A DNA stretch of 64,000 bases from Marisa cornuarietis (Eukaryota > Mollusca > Gastropoda > Architaenioglossa > Ampullariidae), in the NCBI GenBank assembly GCA_004794655.1, contig SMMW01000614.1, positions 3,722,501-3,786,500 on the forward strand, written 5' to 3'. Within the stretch, counting starts at the first letter, position 1, and each line of letters starts with the position of its first letter. The translations under genes were made by a program, and so were the position numbers. Below, one piece after another: positions 61,351 through 64,000 of the stretch. The notes under the pieces were generated by a model. The model did not search any database. It was not told the origin of the DNA and was given only the letters and a program-made list of their open reading frames with translations.

Positions 61351-62162
61351 TACTTTTATCTTTTACCTGTATTCAGTTTTACAGAGATAACTCTGGTCTG
61401 AAAACGCTGAAGTTGGTTTTCGCTGCTGAAAAAGTTTATATATATATATATATAATTATATAAATCCAGTCCACATGCAACAGCAATAAAATCCATTAAT
61501 TAAAAAGCATGTCTATACTCGGTTTTCTACTGTAACGATGACGCAGTCAACAGGAAATTTAAAAATTCTGTGCAGGTATTTGTAACTACGTTGGCATCCG
61601 ATAATACATCCTGTGGTGCCATGACGTCAGCGAACGGCGGGCCTGTCTGAGGAGCCACACCTGGGCTTAATAAACATTGAGACAGGCACGATCGGGTAGG
61701 GAAAAGACACAGGTGTCGAAATAGAGAATGAATGTAAGCCTGGATGGAAAATGAGTTCCTATAGGTATCTAAATGGTTCTCTCTAGCGCTGTCACAATAA
61801 AGAAACTAACAGAAGCCACTGGCTTTTTCTACGATCCTTAGGTGCTGTGGAGAGAGGTCTGAACCATTTCAGAGCCAACCGGCTAGAGCAGCTGCTGCTG
61901 CTAGTTCCCACACCCAGGAAGACATCCTATAGTTTGATGAAACCCCTCTTAAGTCAGCTGTGCCAGGAGCAAGTGTGCACCGAGAGTGCTGACACAGTGG
62001 AATGTCATGCCAGGGAGAAAGTGGTGGGAGTAGGTCTACAGCAGAAACAATATTGTAATGGATTTCGCGCACCTTTGAGAGCCAGGTAATAAAAATAGGC
62101 TGATGTTTAACACAGAGATAGTGTGTATGCTTGGTGCTTGTTTATGTGTGGGTGGTTTGATA

Positions 62163-62165
62163 CGC

Positions 62166-62206
<41 letters not shown>

Positions 62207-62232
62207 CGAGAGAGAGAGAGAGAGAAAAAAAA
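62163..62232. repeat. (TG)n(CG)n(AG)n compound microsatellite
   Basis: Three adjoining dinucleotide tracts, then poly-A. The alternating purine-pyrimidine TG/CG part could adopt Z-DNA. Confidence 0.95.
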
Positions 62233-64000
62233 AGAACACGTGTGGCTTTTCTTAATTGGGTTTGACGTCCCGAGTAGAAGATCCATGTGCTGCGCGATAT
62301 TTTTACCTGGTACGGCTATATCATTGCGCAGAATCACACCAAACCTGAGCCAAGAAGAAAAAGCAAAACACACACGTTGATCATTGCATGACAAGAGCAA
62401 ACCTCTGGGCATCACTCATTCACAACCGAAAGGTCCGTGGAATTTTTGTGAAAGCTTTACGACCAAAAGATGAATCTATAACAAAAAAAAGGCGGAGAAA
62501 AAAAAGAGAAAATTACGATTTTATCACCACCCCACGCGCTGCTGGCTTCCAGTTGCTAACAGTATATAAAGACAGGCGCGATGTGCAGTCGATACACGGC
62601 CTTATCGCAATGAGCGATTTGGTGCGTGGTACGAAGAAACAGTGCAGCTAACAGAGACTTCTTTCACCAGCCGCGTCTTGCCGACAACAACGGCCTTCAA
62701 CAACCTCCAACGGCTGCAAGACACTTCCGCTGCAACGCCATCTAGGACTGGCTTTATCGTCTAGATGACCAGTTCGCCCTCGATCTATCGTGCCGCAAGG
62801 GATGTGGGCATCAGTATGTGTGTGGAGTTGGGGTGGAAAAGAGGGGGGAGCGGAACCTGATCGTAGTAATTCCAGACTCGTTCACTCTCCCTCCACTGCG
62901 CATGACAGACGATGGGTCGTATGAAAGGGTGTTTTATTTTATTTTAAAATAAAGCTAGAGACGGCAGATGAGGATAGTGTAGACAGGTGCAAGAAAAATG
63001 TAGACACGCGAGAGAAAAATATAGACGGTGTGTAAAATAAAATGTAAATGGGATTTGAGGATGGAGTAGACGTTGGTTTTGAGGAAATTTATAGTCGAAC
63101 ATCCAAGAATTGGCCACAAAGACAATACGGTTATGGGATATTGTTCAAGGAGGGATAATTCAGAGCCGTCTTCTTGGATGAAAACTAATTGTTACCGTCA
63201 CAAGCATACTGTGTATTGGCCACTCTTGCTGTACAACTACGAAAGGACCCAGGATGCCCTGTCACGAGCAGCGGTTGCAGTGCTTTGAAGCCACGAAACA
63301 AAAGAGGGTGTGTAGAACTTGGGAGGGGGTGGAAGGATCCCAGGAAAGTGCCATCAAGTCTGAGGGCCGCTGACCTTGAACCTTGCAGTAAAATAAATGT
63401 TACCTCATCGCTGATCCTTCGAAGGAATATTGGACTTGCAAGATTATTGTAAAACTTTTAAAAAGCTTTGAGCAAAACAGCTTGATCCATAATCCATAGG
63501 CGAAAATAGATAAAATAGATTAAAGCATCATTTCCTTTAACAGATGAAAGCATTTTACTTTTCTTATGAAGTCAGTCTGGAAAAGTCACACAAGAATTTC
63601 CCAACAGTGTGCGCACACAGTTTTTGTTTCTTTTCTTCTTTTTGGTCACAGACGAGTGAAGTACAGTGGTCTACTTTTTTTTTCTTTTGAGTGAGCAGTC
63701 CATTTGATTTCTGCTCTAAGGGTCGGGAAGTGCTTGCAAAAACTTACCAATCTAACTCGTCTCTCGTCATGCCGGGTTCATGTGCCCAGTACACAAGAAG
63801 CAAAAAATATTCCGGTAGCCATCACGATCGCGTACAGTGCACCAGGCCCCTGGTCTGTCAGTCTTCATGCAGTTCAGCCCGGAAAGGAAATTATTTCCAT
63901 GCTGCCTCCGATTTTACAACTGTTCAATGATAAAAAAGAGACAGCTGGGCATGAAAAAATGGGTTTGCTATAAGCAATATTCACTTAAAGTTCAACATCT

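Larger units (their letters stand above)
60042..64000. other. Intergenic, no recognised gene
   Basis: Short open frames only (for example near 61847-62089, 62388-62651 and 63691-63973), without recognisable domains or splice support. It contains GA, TA and TG/CG/AG simple repeats and a possible SINE piece at 61250-61350. Confidence 0.45.

Overview
This is eukaryotic (animal) genomic DNA: AT-rich, with GT-AG introns, many dispersed transposon pieces and simple repeats. The three genes, the tRNA-derived SINE copies, the RTE and Jockey/CR1-type LINE pieces and a retroelement 2A-like motif together suggest a lophotrochozoan, most likely a mollusc. The species assignment is inference. All coding models below were assembled by hand from splice sites, and every exon phase in them joins cleanly.

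Layout. (1) 291-8713, minus: nine 5' exons of GTF2F1 (TFIIF alpha/RAP74); its 3' exons lie beyond the left edge. (2) 9014-14604, plus: a complete five-exon gene for a 318-residue protein with an ISY1-like head and a disordered acidic/serine tail. The two start codons are 300 bp apart, head to head, so they probably share a bidirectional promoter. (3) 14605-20362: gene-free convergent interval. (4) 20363-47918, minus: a complete 22-exon peroxidasin gene (PXDN, 1453 codons): signal peptide, LRRNT, four LRRs, LRRCT, four Ig domains, haem peroxidase, coiled coil and VWC. (5) 47919-64000: CpG-richer PXDN leader/promoter, then about 15 kb without a recognisable gene, holding an RTE fragment, a TIR element with telomere-like repeats, microsatellites and one weak candidate exon.

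Function. GTF2F1 is basal RNA polymerase II machinery and the ISY1-like neighbour looks nuclear, so their paired promoter fits two housekeeping genes. Peroxidasin is a secreted matrix enzyme that crosslinks collagen IV and is functionally separate.

The unusual material is mostly in introns: a non-autonomous element with inverted tandem arrays and target duplication (6412-6720), a piggyBac-type TTAA element (7336-8055), an 86-bp perfect palindrome (42738-42823), and a LINE ORF1 remnant with a degenerate 2A motif (43797-44110). I found no CRISPR array, no operon, and no convincing novel multi-gene system.
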